A stretch of 39,520 nucleotides of DNA from an uncultured Prochlorococcus sp. Lineage in GTDB: Bacteria; Cyanobacteriota; Cyanobacteriia; PCC-6307; Cyanobiaceae. Positions 9,782 to 19,361 of this stretch are shown in pieces (within the stretch, counting starts at the first letter, position 1; every line of letters begins with the position of its first letter). A program made the translations under genes and the position numbers. Location of the stretch: NCBI GenBank assembly GCA_902571795.1, contig CACGDL010000010.1:1-39520 (forward strand), written 5' to 3'. Below the pieces are notes generated by a model that saw only the letters and a program-made list of their open reading frames with translations, was not told the origin of the DNA and made no database searches.

Positions 9782-9787
9782 CCTCCT
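9782..9787 (-). promoter_or_regulatory. Strong Shine-Dalgarno site for the sigma factor gene
   Basis: A perfect AGGAGG, read on the minus strand, 8 bases upstream of the ATG at 9773. Most genes in this window lack such a site, so it stands out and helps fix the start. Confidence 0.75.
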
Positions 9788-9890
9788 AAATAATGGATTT
9801 TTTAAAAAGCTAGCACTGAAATTGAAATAAAAACTACTTTTACGTTGAAATTTTAAAGACAAAAATTTTTTTTTTAAAGCCTATTTCTTT

Positions 9891-9914
9891 AAATCCATTG
9901 ATATGAGTGGATTT
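9891..9914. repeat. Short inverted repeat in the ppk-sigma factor gap
   Basis: The 205-base gap 9777-9981 is very AT-rich and holds no gene I can see. It contains a 7-base inverted repeat, AAATCCA (9891-9897) and TGGATTT (9908-9914), with a 10-base loop. It lies about 120 bases upstream of the sigma factor start and could be an operator or a weak hairpin after ppk. There is no run of T directly after it on the minus strand, so it is not a classical terminator. Confidence 0.3.
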
Positions 9915-9981
9915 TATAAAAATTAAAAAAAATTTAAAATATTAAGTATTTTTTTAAATGTTGTAAAAATCAATATTAATT

Positions 9982-12060
9982 TTATTTTTCTATTAGGTCA
10001 ATTTGCGAACGATTATCCGAGGAATCTAATTCATATTTCGAATAAGAACCATCTTCCTTCATTATCCAAGAAAAGTAATTATCTTTAATGTAGGTTTGCA
10101 AAAGCGAGTATATTTTAGATTTCAATTCATAATCCTTTATCGGAGTAACAGCTTCTATTCTTCTATCAAGATTTCTTCTCATCCAATCTGCACTCCCAAT
10201 AAAAACCTCATCATCACCGTTATTACAAAACCAAAAAATTCTTGAGTGTTCAAGAAAATGGCCAATAATGCTTATGACTTTAATATTTTCACTTAAATTT
10301 TTTCTTTGGGGATATAAGCAACAAATACCTCTTATGATAAGGCTAATTTTTACACCTGAGTCAGAAGCTAAATAAAGAAGTTTAATTATTTCTGGGTCTA
10401 CTAAAGAATTCATTTTTGCAATTACTTCGGCTTTTTTGCCTTTCTCTGCATTTTTAATTTCTCTCTTTATCAGAAATATAAATTTCTCTCTCATGGATGA
10501 GGGAGACACTAATAACTTTTGGTAATTTTTTTGTTTAGAAAAACCTGATAAGTAGTTAAATAACTCAAGTAAATCAGATGCAATATCAGGATCAGTTGAA
10601 AGTAATCCTAAATCTGTATAAAACTTTGAAGTATTGGAGTTATAATTTCCTGTTCCAATATGAAAATAATTTCTTAATCGTCCTTTTTCTTTTCTTACTA
10701 CTAATGCTATTTTTGTATGTGTTTTAAATCCTATGATTCCATATACAACATGAACGCCAGCTTGTTCAAGTTGTTTTGCCCATTGAATATTATTGTCTTC
10801 ATCAAATCTTGCTTTTAGTTCAACAAGAGTCATTACTTCTTTTCCATTCTCTGCAGCTCTCATTAAAGCTTCGATGATGGGCGAATCCTTGGAAACTCGA
10901 TATAAAGTAATCTTTATAGCCCTTACAAGTGGATCATCAGCTGCTCTATTTATAAATTCTTCAACTGAAGTTTTAAATAAGTCATAGGGATGATGAAGCA
11001 GAATATTTTTTTTTCTAACTATATCAAAAATAGAATTCAGGTTTTTGTTTGAAGTTAAATCTAAATTTTTTAATTGTGGGTGAGTTTTCCCAATTAGTAG
11101 ATTTTCTTTTAAATCATCTCTATTAATTTTTGTAAGCTGATTTAAATCGTCAAGGCCTAAAAAACTTTTGCAAAAGTAAATATATTCTTTTTGTATTGAG
11201 ATACTTTCAATGAGTAATTTCAAAATATTTTCTGGCATATTCGATTCAACTTCTAATCTAACTACGTCTCCACCTAATCTTCTCTTTTGCAAACTTTGTT
11301 CAACTGCTAAAAGAAGATCATCAGCTTCAAGTTCTTTTAATTCTAAATCAGCATCCCTTGTCACTCTAAAAAAAGAGTAATTTATACATTTCATTCCATT
11401 AAATAAAGTATTTATATTATTTCCAATTAAATCTTCAACACTTATGAAAAAGTATGTACTTTCATCACCATGTTGAATGATGTCATTGGGAATTTGTATA
11501 AATCTATTTATATTTTTTGTTGGGATTTTTACTCTGACAAACTGATTCTTTGAATCTTCCCCATCTCTTATAAGAGCTGCTAAATTTAGACTTAAATTAC
11601 TTATAAAAGGAAATGGATGTGCTGGATCAACAACTAATGGAGTTAATAAAGGGAAAATAGATGTAGTAAAGAAGTTATTACACCAATTTCTTTGATTTTC
11701 ACTTAGGTCCTTATATTTTTTTATAATTACACCTTTTTCTTTTAATTCATTATTTAATTCTTTATTTACATAGTTTTCTTGAAGAGTAGTTAATTTTTTA
11801 ATTTCATTGTTGATTTTTGTTAATTGCTCTTTAGGGGTAAGTCCGTCAATACTTTTTTTTGTAATTTCTGCTTCAACTTGAGCCTTTAATGAAGCTACCC
11901 TTACCATAAAAAACTCATCAAGATTATTACTAAAAATTGAACAAAATTTAACTTTATCTAGGATTTTGTACTCTTTTTCCATACCAGTTAGGAGTACTCT
12001 TTTATTGAATTCAATCCAACTTAATTCTCTATTAATAAATACATCAGCCTGGCTTTTCAT
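9982..12060 (-). CDS. ppk: Polyphosphate kinase 1
   Basis: Reversibly polymerises the gamma-phosphate of ATP into inorganic polyphosphate, a phosphate and energy store. At 692 residues it has the PPK1 length. The N-terminus carries FINRELSWIEFNKRVL and FSNNLDEFFMVRVASL. The two catalytic histidines are in GFKTHTKIALVV (H448) and GHFLEHSRIFWF (H605); their spacing of 157 equals that of H435 and H592 in the E. coli enzyme. Further motifs are FHIGTGNYNSNTSKFYTDLG and FIGSADWMRRNLDRRIE. The ATG overlaps the stop of the upstream MFS transporter gene by one base (TAATG), suggesting translational coupling. No exopolyphosphatase gene lies nearby. Confidence 0.97.
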   Translation of the reverse strand: MKSQADVFINRELSWIEFNKRVLLTGMEKEYKILDKVKFCSIFSNNLDEFFMVRVASLKAQVEAEITKKSIDGLTPKEQLTKINNEIKKLTTLQENYVNKELNNELKEKGVIIKKYKDLSENQRNWCNNFFTTSIFPLLTPLVVDPAHPFPFISNLSLNLAALIRDGEDSKNQFVRVKIPTKNINRFIQIPNDIIQHGDESTYFFISVEDLIGNNINTLFNGMKCINYSFFRVTRDADLELKELEADDLLLAVEQSLQKRRLGGDVVRLEVESNMPENILKLLIESISIQKEYIYFCKSFLGLDDLNQLTKINRDDLKENLLIGKTHPQLKNLDLTSNKNLNSIFDIVRKKNILLHHPYDLFKTSVEEFINRAADDPLVRAIKITLYRVSKDSPIIEALMRAAENGKEVMTLVELKARFDEDNNIQWAKQLEQAGVHVVYGIIGFKTHTKIALVVRKEKGRLRNYFHIGTGNYNSNTSKFYTDLGLLSTDPDIASDLLELFNYLSGFSKQKNYQKLLVSPSSMREKFIFLIKREIKNAEKGKKAEVIAKMNSLVDPEIIKLLYLASDSGVKISLIIRGICCLYPQRKNLSENIKVISIIGHFLEHSRIFWFCNNGDDEVFIGSADWMRRNLDRRIEAVTPIKDYELKSKIYSLLQTYIKDNYFSWIMKEDGSYSKYELDSSDNRSQIDLIEK

Positions 12061-13343
12061 TAAAAAACTTTTGATTTTTGATTTTTAAAATAATTATTAT
12101 TTTTACCCTCTGCAATAAGGTATATCATGAAAAGTAAGATAACGGAACCAGCTATAAAAGGTGATTTAGGACCAAAACTATCATAAACCCTTCCGGCCAT
12201 TGCAATTCCTAAAACTCCTCCAAGACTCTGTAGACCCTGAAGGTTACTTAAAATTGATCCTTGTTTATCAACGTCTAATTTCTTTGATATTAGTGCTCTT
12301 AAGGTGGGCGTAATTAACCCTGCCCCAACAGCTAAAAATGAAACAGCTGAATAAATATTAAGTGTCGCATTTTCTTTTGGAGTAGTTATTAAAAGAGCAC
12401 ATGCCACAAGAATGAAGCCTGATCCAATAAGTGTTAATCGCATTTCGCCAAATTGCTTGACCAGAGGTCCTATTAGTCCTCCTTGAACAATAATTGCAAT
12501 TATTCCTACTACTACAAGGGTTCCACTTGATGCTTTGGTCGTCCAGTTTAATGATTCTTGAAGGAAAAATATAAGAATATTGGTCAGTCCAGTAAAAGCA
12601 ATGAAGTAAATAAAAAAAGCTAATGATAATTTTTTAATCTTTTCTTCTTTGAAAACAGTAAATAGCTCTTTTAAAGGGTTTTTTAAAATAGTTTTTGATT
12701 TCTTTGAGTTACTATTCGGTTTGGTTTCTGGTAAGTAAAAAAATACAAGGAGGAAATTTATTATTGGAATGATTGAGGCTATCAAAACTGGAATAATAAA
12801 ATTATTATTTGTATTTTTTGCAAAAATAACAACAAAAATATTACCTAAGAAGAAACTTAAACCAAAAGCTACACCAATAAGACCAAATGTTTTTGCTCTT
12901 TTTTCAGGGCTTGAAATATCTGCAAGAATTGTTGTTGCAGTAGCTGCAGTCCCCCCACTTAAACCATCAATTAGTCTCGCTAAAAATAATAAAAATAACG
13001 GGATAGAAGCTATTGAATTTGACCAATTAAAAAGAACCGTAAAAGATAATATTGATATTCCTATTACTGAACCAGTAATACAAAAAAGAGTGACAGGTCT
13101 TCTTCCATATCTATCACTCAAAAGTCCTATAAAAGGAGAAGCTGTAAATTGAGCTAATTGGTAAGTGCATGATAATAAACCATATGTACTTGCTTTAGAG
13201 TCAAAAAGTAAAACAAAAGAGGGTAATATGGGTAACAGTATACTTTCACTTAAACGATCATTTAGAAGAGTGATAAACGCACTAAGCAGAGTAAATTTTC
13301 TATTTGGTTTTAATAAACTTTCTTTCACAATATTTACCTTCAT
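12060..13343 (-). CDS. Major facilitator superfamily transporter (TetA-like multidrug efflux type)
   Basis: Integral membrane secondary transporter of 427 residues with about 12 hydrophobic segments. The loop between helices 2 and 3 carries the MFS signature GLLSDRYGRRPVTLF. Helix 5 has the antiporter-type pattern GLIGVAFGLSFFLG, typical of drug/proton exporters such as TetA. A central charged loop (SNSKKSKTILKNPLKELF) splits the two six-helix halves. The substrate is unknown. The gene is divergent from cobA across only 30 bases and runs into ppk with a one-base overlap. The start is the ATG at 13343, which puts a short cytoplasmic stretch of about 15 residues before helix 1. Confidence 0.88.
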   Translation of the reverse strand: MKVNIVKESLLKPNRKFTLLSAFITLLNDRLSESILLPILPSFVLLFDSKASTYGLLSCTYQLAQFTASPFIGLLSDRYGRRPVTLFCITGSVIGISILSFTVLFNWSNSIASIPLFLLFLARLIDGLSGGTAATATTILADISSPEKRAKTFGLIGVAFGLSFFLGNIFVVIFAKNTNNNFIIPVLIASIIPIINFLLVFFYLPETKPNSNSKKSKTILKNPLKELFTVFKEEKIKKLSLAFFIYFIAFTGLTNILIFFLQESLNWTTKASSGTLVVVGIIAIIVQGGLIGPLVKQFGEMRLTLIGSGFILVACALLITTPKENATLNIYSAVSFLAVGAGLITPTLRALISKKLDVDKQGSILSNLQGLQSLGGVLGIAMAGRVYDSFGPKSPFIAGSVILLFMIYLIAEGKNNNYFKNQKSKVF

Positions 13344-13373
13344 TGCGATTAACTTCTACTACCATACTTGTAA

Positions 13374-14189
13374 ATGAATATTATTGTGCCCGGTATTGTT
13401 TATTTAGTTGGAGCAGGTCCTGGTGACCCTGAGCTTTTAACTCTAAAAGCTTTACGCCTAATAAAAAATTGTGATGCATTAGTTCATGATGCTTTAATCC
13501 CAGATGAAATAATAAAAGAGGCAGGAAAAAATACAGAAATTTTCCATGTAGGTAAAAGAGCTGGAAAGTGTTCTGTACCTCAGGCTGAAACTAATGCTCT
13601 TATTTTGAAATTGGCAAAAGAAGGCAAAAATGTTGTAAGGCTTAAAGGGGGAGATCCATTCGTTTTTTCTAGAGGTGGTGAAGAGGTATCGATTTTAGAA
13701 AAAAATGGAATTTCAGTTGAAATCGTTCCTGGTATTACTTCTGGTATAGCTGCCCCCATATATTTTGGTATTCCACTAACCCATAGAGATGCTGCGAGTT
13801 CCGTAACTTTCGTTACTGGACATGAGCGTGTAGATAAGGGGGGTAAAACAGTAAATTGGAGAGATTTAGCTAAATCTTCAGATAGCTTAGTAATTTTTAT
13901 GGGTATAAAAAATATTGAATTTATTGTGCAAGAATTAATTCTAGGTGGTTTAGATAAGAATACTAAATGCGCTGTTATTCAAGAAGCTACTTTAAAAAAT
14001 CAAAAATGTTTGATAGAGAAATTAGATAATCTTCCACATAAAATCAAAGATAAAGAATTCTTAGCTCCATCAATTATCATTATAGGAAAAATTGTTGAAT
14101 TTAGGGTTAATAACAATATTACTAGAGTATCGGATGTCTATTTACCAGATATTAATAAAGTTCAACTATATAATAAATCCCAAAAGTAA
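13374..14189 (+). CDS. cobA: Uroporphyrinogen-III C-methyltransferase (SUMT)
   Basis: Uses two S-adenosylmethionines to methylate uroporphyrinogen III to precorrin-2, the branch to sirohaem (nitrite and sulfite reductases) and cobalamin. The 271 residues hold the family signatures VYLVGAGPGDPELLTLKA (9-26), RLKGGDPFVFSRGGEE, VEIVPGITSGIAAPIYFGIPLTHR (given here in part) and SVTFVTGHE. Only the methyltransferase domain is present, without the CysG dehydrogenase/ferrochelatase or a HemD fusion. The ATG at 13374 lies 12 bases before an in-frame GTG, which is the less likely start. The last 28 bases overlap the 3' end of the convergent pabC-like gene. Confidence 0.96.
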   Translation: MNIIVPGIVYLVGAGPGDPELLTLKALRLIKNCDALVHDALIPDEIIKEAGKNTEIFHVGKRAGKCSVPQAETNALILKLAKEGKNVVRLKGGDPFVFSRGGEEVSILEKNGISVEIVPGITSGIAAPIYFGIPLTHRDAASSVTFVTGHERVDKGGKTVNWRDLAKSSDSLVIFMGIKNIEFIVQELILGGLDKNTKCAVIQEATLKNQKCLIEKLDNLPHKIKDKEFLAPSIIIIGKIVEFRVNNNITRVSDVYLPDINKVQLYNKSQK

Positions 14190-14989
14190 ATTGGATCGAA
14201 TTTAGATTTAAGTTTTAAATCATCAACTTGATTAATTTGTCTGCAAGATAAACTATTAATTGCAACTATTATGTCATCAGTTTGAAATTTTGGAGGAATT
14301 AATTCTTCTTTTAAAATTTTCAATTTTAAAGCTTTAGAAACCATAATCCCCTCTAAACAGCCGCTCTCTTTTCTAGGAGTTATCCATTGATTATTTCTTT
14401 TGATTATAAGATTAAATGTACTTCCACAACAAAGCTCATCAGATGTATTCAAAAGAATAGAATCATCAAATGATTTTTCATTAGCTTCTCTTAAAGCTTG
14501 TATTGCCTGATTATATGAAAATGTTTTGCATTTACTTACAAGACTGAATTCATTTATTTTTTCCGTTTGACTAATGCAAACGCTTATCGGATTAAAATTT
14601 GGTTTGATTCTATAGAACTCAAGCCATAAATTATTTAAATCTTTTGTCTTTGAAGTGCTATTAATTGTTAGTTTTCGACCTTCATTAGTGCCTCGACTAT
14701 AGTTTATTCTTACTGAAGCAAATTGATCATTTTTAAGCGATAACTTTTTAATTCCATCGTGAATAAGTTGTCTCAAAGTTAATTTATTTATTTTGAGATT
14801 AATATTTAAAATATTGCTACTTTTTTCTAATCTTTTTAGATGTTCATCAAAAAGAATAGGTTTGTTTTCTTTTATTAAAATGGTTTCAAATATACCATCA
14901 GCAAATTTTAATCCTCTATTATTAGCAGCAATAAATATTCTTTCTATATCCAACCATTGATCATTGTGCCAGCCTAATGTTTCAATCAT
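14162..14989 (-). CDS. pabC: 4-amino-4-deoxychorismate lyase-like class IV aminotransferase
   Basis: PLP enzyme of fold type IV, 275 residues, predicted to release pyruvate from aminodeoxychorismate and give p-aminobenzoate for folate. Family marks are NNRGLKFADGIFETILI (23-39), the likely PLP lysine K155 in SKCKTFSYNQAIQALREA, and the phosphate-binding turn LLNTSDELCCGSTFNLI. Class IV proteins also include branched-chain and D-amino-acid aminotransferases. The assignment rests on the immediate neighbour: the start overlaps the end of pabB by 4 bases (ATGA), as expected for consecutive steps. It converges on cobA with a 28-base overlap. Confidence 0.88.
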   Translation of the reverse strand: MIETLGWHNDQWLDIERIFIAANNRGLKFADGIFETILIKENKPILFDEHLKRLEKSSNILNINLKINKLTLRQLIHDGIKKLSLKNDQFASVRINYSRGTNEGRKLTINSTSKTKDLNNLWLEFYRIKPNFNPISVCISQTEKINEFSLVSKCKTFSYNQAIQALREANEKSFDDSILLNTSDELCCGSTFNLIIKRNNQWITPRKESGCLEGIMVSKALKLKILKEELIPPKFQTDDIIVAINSLSCRQINQVDDLKLKSKFDPIYFWDLLYS

Positions 14990-16302
14990 TTTAGTGACTC
15001 AATTAATGGTAAAAGTTTCCACTTTAGTTCATTAGTTTCCTCTTCAGGGTTTGAGTCAATAACTATTCCGCAACCAGCATATATATTGATTTTTTTGTCT
15101 TTAATTAAAAATGATCTTATTAGTATATTGCTGTCAAACTCTCCATTCCAGTCAAGCTTCAAAAATGAGCCACAGTATGGTCCGCGTTCACATTCTTCTA
15201 ATTCAAAAAGTCTCTGGCATGATCTTAATTTAGGTGCTCCAGTTATAGAGCCTCCAGGCCAACAAGCTTTTAGTAAATCAATCCAGTTTTTGTCTTTTTT
15301 TAATTTGCCTCTGATAACTGAAGTTAGATGATGAACTTTTAAGAAACTTTCAAGTTTTAATATTTCTGGCACCATGATGCTTCCTGTTTCGCAAACTTTA
15401 CTTAAATCATTTCTTATTAGGTCAACAATCATAATATTTTCGGCTCTATCTTTTTCGTTCGTTATTAAATCGATAGCATTAAGTGCGTCTTGATTTAAAT
15501 CCTTATCTCTGGATCTAGTTCCTTTGATAGGTCTTGATTCTACAAAATTTTTATTATCTATTTTTATAAATCTTTCTGGCGAGGTAGATAATACAGCCTC
15601 TTTATAATTATCATTATTTATTATTATTCCTCCAAAGGGAGCTCTTAATTTCCTTCTTATTTTCAAATAAATATCTAGAGGATTAAAGTCTTTAGAAGAT
15701 TCAATTTCACATTTAGTTGTTAGGTTTGCTTGAAATATATCCCCTAGAGAAATTAATTTTTTCAATTTAAGAATATTTTTCTGAAATTTTTCAGCCATTT
15801 CGTCCAAATTTATTTTTGAAAAATCAAAATTCAAATCTGTTTTAATAATTTTTTCTTCTTCAATATATTTTATATTGTTGATTATTTTTTTATAATTCGT
15901 CAGTTCAGATGAGTTTGTGCCTTCGATACTTATTTCTTTTTTTATTAGATTACACTTAATGATTGGATCATATGATGCAATCCATAAAGTTGCCATATTA
16001 GATTTTCGCCATGGGTTTTTGGGTTCTATGTAAACTCCAGCTTCATAACTTAACCATCCGATCCAAAATCCTTTTTCAATATTTTTTAAATTTTTAAATG
16101 GATTATTAGTTTTGTCTAAGTTATTGATATCTCTTGATTGGATTATTTTTTTAGGTTTAATTCCTATTATTGACCATTCCCCATTTTCTTTCCCATCACT
16201 GTCTAGCCAAGATAATCCTTTATCTCCGAATTTTTTTGTTAGATGATGGGTAATCAGTGCTGGATCTATCCATTTATCTAGAATTATTTTTTTTATTTTC
16301 AT
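14986..16302 (-). CDS. pabB: Aminodeoxychorismate synthase component I
   Basis: Converts chorismate and ammonia to 4-amino-4-deoxychorismate, the first committed step to p-aminobenzoate. The 438 residues are a TrpE/PabB chorismate-binding fold. The deciding motif is SRPIKGTRSRD (PIKGT at 258-262): lysine here marks PabB, while anthranilate synthases have PIAGT. Other motifs are LGDIFQANLTT, AENIMIVDLIRNDLSKVC and CWPGGSITGAPKLRS. The glutamine amidotransferase subunit (pabA/trpG) is neither fused nor adjacent, so it must be elsewhere. The start overlaps queC by 4 bases (ATGA) and the end overlaps pabC by 4. The lysine-rich N-terminal third is more diverged than the core. Confidence 0.94.
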   Translation of the reverse strand: MKIKKIILDKWIDPALITHHLTKKFGDKGLSWLDSDGKENGEWSIIGIKPKKIIQSRDINNLDKTNNPFKNLKNIEKGFWIGWLSYEAGVYIEPKNPWRKSNMATLWIASYDPIIKCNLIKKEISIEGTNSSELTNYKKIINNIKYIEEEKIIKTDLNFDFSKINLDEMAEKFQKNILKLKKLISLGDIFQANLTTKCEIESSKDFNPLDIYLKIRRKLRAPFGGIIINNDNYKEAVLSTSPERFIKIDNKNFVESRPIKGTRSRDKDLNQDALNAIDLITNEKDRAENIMIVDLIRNDLSKVCETGSIMVPEILKLESFLKVHHLTSVIRGKLKKDKNWIDLLKACWPGGSITGAPKLRSCQRLFELEECERGPYCGSFLKLDWNGEFDSNILIRSFLIKDKKINIYAGCGIVIDSNPEEETNELKWKLLPLIESLK

Positions 16303-16973
16303 GTTTTATTATTGTTTTTAAGCCATTTTTCATAAGCGGCATTTCTAATTCTGCAACTATCACACTTACCGCATGGTTTTGAATTACCCGAATAACAACT
16401 CCATGTTTTATCTAAAGGGACATGACTATCAAAAGCTATTTTAATAATTTCCTCTTTATTTAAATCTAATAGTGGTGTCCAAAGTTTTATTGGATTATTT
16501 TCTCTTCCTCTTTTATTGGCTAAATCTGCTAATTCTTGAAATTTTTTAATGTAGTCAGGTCTGCAATCTGGATAACCAGAATAATCTAGTGCATTAACTC
16601 CTAATCCTATAAAATCAGCATCTATTGCTTCGGCATAACTTAGTGCAACGGAAATAAATATAGTATTTCTCCCAGGGACATAAGTATTAGGAATTTTATT
16701 AGTTTGTATTCCTTCTATCGGAATAATTTTTTGAGTATCAGTTAATGACGAGCCTCCCCATAAAGATAAGTCAAGCTTAATGATTTTAAATTCTTCAATA
16801 TCAAAGTGTTTTGCAATTATTGATGCAGAATTTAATTCTTTTTTATGGCGTTGACCGTAGTCAAATGAAAGGCCAAAAATTTTAGCTTCGGATTTTTTTG
16901 CAATACCAGTGACTGTAGAAGAATCTAAACCTCCAGATAATAAAACTACTACCGATTTATTTTTAAGAGTCAT
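16299..16973 (-). CDS. queC: 7-cyano-7-deazaguanine (preQ0) synthase
   Basis: ATP-dependent conversion of 7-carboxy-7-deazaguanine and ammonia to preQ0, the precursor of queuosine in tRNA. The 224 residues have the PP-loop VVLLSGGLDSSTVTG (SGGLDS at 13-18), the substrate segment GLGVNALDYSGYPDCRPDY, and a C-terminal zinc site with C193, C201, C204 and C207 (CYSGNSKPCGKCDSC). Length and motifs match the family throughout. It follows queE with a 6-base gap, giving two consecutive steps of one pathway, and overlaps pabB by 4 bases. QueD and QueF genes are not in the window. Confidence 0.97.
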   Translation of the reverse strand: MTLKNKSVVVLLSGGLDSSTVTGIAKKSEAKIFGLSFDYGQRHKKELNSASIIAKHFDIEEFKIIKLDLSLWGGSSLTDTQKIIPIEGIQTNKIPNTYVPGRNTIFISVALSYAEAIDADFIGLGVNALDYSGYPDCRPDYIKKFQELADLANKRGRENNPIKLWTPLLDLNKEEIIKIAFDSHVPLDKTWSCYSGNSKPCGKCDSCRIRNAAYEKWLKNNNKT

Positions 16974-16979
16974 ATGATT

Positions 16980-17657
16980 TCAATTAATTTTTAGGTATTT
17001 GTGAGTTTGAAGGCTCAATTTCCAATCTGGGTTATTTTTTACGAAATCAATAGCAAGAGAAAAACCATTCGCATTGTTCCATGCTGGCTGTAAATAAAAA
17101 ATTTTATCTTCTTTTTTTAAGCCATCTTCGCTTTTAGAGAGTTGATATTGTTTTAAAGTTTCTTTTTTTATTTGAATAGCAAATTCAATATCTTCTATTT
17201 CATTTATAATTATTTTGATTTCATTACAGTTTTTTAAAAAATAGTTTTTTGGAGGTGAGTGTCTTTTAGGAGATAAAGTAATCCAGTCATAGCTTCCTGA
17301 TATCGAATTAACCCCACTTGTCTCAATATGAATATTCATTGGCTTTTGTTCTTTTCCCATCGTCATTTTTTTTATGGCTTTGCAAAAATTATCCAAGTTA
17401 TGTTGTAAAGGTTCTCCACCTGTAATAACGCAAAAAGATGCTCCTTTTCTTCTAGCAATTTTTATGCGATTTATTATTTTTTCAATTGATATAGAAGGGT
17501 GTTTTTTCTCGTCCCATGAATTCTTGGTATCGCACCACGAACATCCAACTTTACATCCGGCTAATCTTACAAAAAAAGCACTTTTTCCAGCGTGATAACC
17601 TTCACCTTGTAATGAATGAAATTGTTCGACTAAGGGTAAAAAATTTGTCATTTTCAT
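16980..17657 (-). CDS. queE: 7-carboxy-7-deazaguanine synthase (radical SAM)
   Basis: Radical SAM enzyme that contracts 6-carboxy-tetrahydropterin to 7-carboxy-7-deazaguanine, the step before QueC. In 225 residues the QueE substrate motif FHSLQGEGYHAG (13-24) is followed by the cluster motif LAGCKVGCSWCD (C35, C39, C42; CX3CX2C) and the SAM-binding TGGEPLQH. The region around 130-190 (LSPKRHSPPKNYFL, then a lysine-rich stretch) is somewhat longer than the shortest homologues. ATG codons exist at 17657 and 17651; I list the longer form, but either could be used. The gene lies 18 bases after pyrG. Confidence 0.95.
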   Translation of the reverse strand: MKMTNFLPLVEQFHSLQGEGYHAGKSAFFVRLAGCKVGCSWCDTKNSWDEKKHPSISIEKIINRIKIARRKGASFCVITGGEPLQHNLDNFCKAIKKMTMGKEQKPMNIHIETSGVNSISGSYDWITLSPKRHSPPKNYFLKNCNEIKIIINEIEDIEFAIQIKKETLKQYQLSKSEDGLKKEDKIFYLQPAWNNANGFSLAIDFVKNNPDWKLSLQTHKYLKIN

Positions 17658-17675
17658 TCAAAAAAATTAAGAATA

Positions 17676-19286
17676 TTAATTTGATTGATTTAAATTATCT
17701 TGAGAGGCCTTTATTAAACCTTTAAATAAAGGATGAGGTTTACCAGGTCTTGATAAAAACTCAGGATGATATTGACATGCTAAGAAATATGGATGATTTT
17801 CTAACTCAATTAACTCAACTAATCTGCCATCTGGTGATGTTCCACTAATTTTGTATCCAGAATTTAAAAAACTTTGTTTGTAGTAATTATTAAATTCGTA
17901 TCTATGTCGATGTCTCTCATAAATAACATCCTCATCATATAAGTTTTTCCCAGTTGTATTTTTTGTCAATCTACATGGATAAACTCCAAGTCTCATTGTC
18001 CCACCTAAATCAACTACATCTTCCTGTTCTGGTAATAAATGTATCACTGGATTGGGAGTGTTTGGGTCTAGTTCTGAACTAGATGCATCTGGAAGATTAG
18101 CTACATTTCTGGCCCATTCTATAACTGCACATTGCATACCAAGGCACAAACCTAAAAAGGGAATTTTATTTTCTCTTGCGAATTTTATAGCTGAAATTTT
18201 TCCATTGACTCCTCTGTTGCCAAATCCCCCGGGTACCACAATTGCATCAACTTTATTTAAGTAAGTTTCTGCTGAATTTTTTTCTATCATTTCAGCACTT
18301 ACCCAATGTAAATCTAATAAAGCCTTTTGTTCAATGCATGCATGTCTTAAAGCTTCAACAACGGATAAATATGCATCTCCAAGTTCAATGTATTTACCTA
18401 CTAAAGCAACTTTGATTGGAGCTCCAGGATTTCTTAGGTTGTGTATAAGTTGCTCCCAATTTTTCAAATCACATTTTTTATCTTCAAGGTCTAAATACTT
18501 CAGGGTTTCTTTGCATAAACCTTCTTTTTTTAACGAAAGAGGTACAGAATAAATACTGTCGGCGTCTAAAGCTTCAATTACAGAGTTGATACTGACACCG
18601 CAAAAACCACTAAGCTTCTTTTTAAGAGCTTCATTGATAGATTTGTCACTTCGGCATACAAGTAAATCTGGCTGAATTCCAATGGATCTTAATTCTTTGA
18701 CTGAATGTTGTGTTGGTTTAGTCTTTATTTCGCCAGAGGTTTTGATGTAAGGAAGTAATGTTACGTGTATGTATGCAACATCATTCCTATTGACGTCATT
18801 TTTGAATTCTCTTATTGCCTCTAAAAAAGGTAGAGATTCAATATCACCAACTGTTCCACCAATTTCAGTAATTATAATATCTGCATTACTGTTGGCGGCT
18901 ACTCTGTGAATTCTTTCTCTTATTTCTCCCGTTATGTGAGGTATTACTTGCACAGTTCCACCGTCATAACTACCTCTTCTTTCTTTATTGATAACTGCTT
19001 GATAGATAGATCCCGTAGTCACACTATTTAACCTAGTCATTGCAGTATCAGTAAATCTTTCATAGTGACCTAAATCTAGATCGGTTTCAGCCCCATCTTC
19101 GGTTACAAATACTTCTCCATGCTGGAAAGGGCTCATTGTTCCCGGATCAACATTTAAATATGGATCTAGTTTTAATATTGAAACACTATATCCTCTAGAT
19201 TTTAATAATCTTCCTAAGCTTGCAGCTACAATTCCTTTACCAATGCTAGAAACTACTCCTCCGGTGACAAATACAAATTTTGACAT
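17676..19286 (-). CDS. pyrG: CTP synthase
   Basis: Makes CTP from UTP using ATP and glutamine, the last step of de novo pyrimidine synthesis. The 536 residues hold an N-terminal synthase domain ([40 protein letters not shown]) and a C-terminal class I glutamine amidotransferase domain with nucleophile cysteine in [17 protein letters not shown] and the His-Glu pair in [13 protein letters not shown]. The length is normal and all key residues are present. The ATG at 19286 gives [14 protein letters not shown], the standard start. An isolated AAGGAGG lies 23 bases upstream, too far for the usual role (see the leader entry). It follows aspS by 75 bases. Confidence 0.98.
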   Translation of the reverse strand: MSKFVFVTGGVVSSIGKGIVAASLGRLLKSRGYSVSILKLDPYLNVDPGTMSPFQHGEVFVTEDGAETDLDLGHYERFTDTAMTRLNSVTTGSIYQAVINKERRGSYDGGTVQVIPHITGEIRERIHRVAANSNADIIITEIGGTVGDIESLPFLEAIREFKNDVNRNDVAYIHVTLLPYIKTSGEIKTKPTQHSVKELRSIGIQPDLLVCRSDKSINEALKKKLSGFCGVSINSVIEALDADSIYSVPLSLKKEGLCKETLKYLDLEDKKCDLKNWEQLIHNLRNPGAPIKVALVGKYIELGDAYLSVVEALRHACIEQKALLDLHWVSAEMIEKNSAETYLNKVDAIVVPGGFGNRGVNGKISAIKFARENKIPFLGLCLGMQCAVIEWARNVANLPDASSSELDPNTPNPVIHLLPEQEDVVDLGGTMRLGVYPCRLTKNTTGKNLYDEDVIYERHRHRYEFNNYYKQSFLNSGYKISGTSPDGRLVELIELENHPYFLACQYHPEFLSRPGKPHPLFKGLIKASQDNLNQSN

Positions 19287-19316
19287 TAAATATTTTTAAT
19301 TAAGCGCATCCTCCTT
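19286..19316 (-). promoter_or_regulatory. pyrG leader with perfect Shine-Dalgarno and 7-codon upstream frame
   Basis: Reading the minus strand, AAGGAGG (19310-19316) is followed directly by ATG at 19309, opening seven codons (MRLIKNI) that end in TAA overlapping the pyrG start as TAATG. The zero spacing makes that ATG a poor start by normal rules. The arrangement may be a ribosome standby site, a coupled leader peptide or chance. Confidence 0.35.
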
Positions 19317-19361
19317 ATATTTTATTTAAACAAAAAAGTTTTAGAACATCCATATATATTC

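Noticed and set aside
9891..9914. Inverted repeat as an intrinsic terminator for ppk
   Set aside because: It is only a 7-base AT-rich stem with a 10-base loop, and no T run follows on the minus strand.
12769..13152. 127-codon open frame on the plus strand
   Set aside because: It lies entirely opposite the MFS transporter gene, whose motifs and membrane segments are clear; its product is a shadow of that gene.
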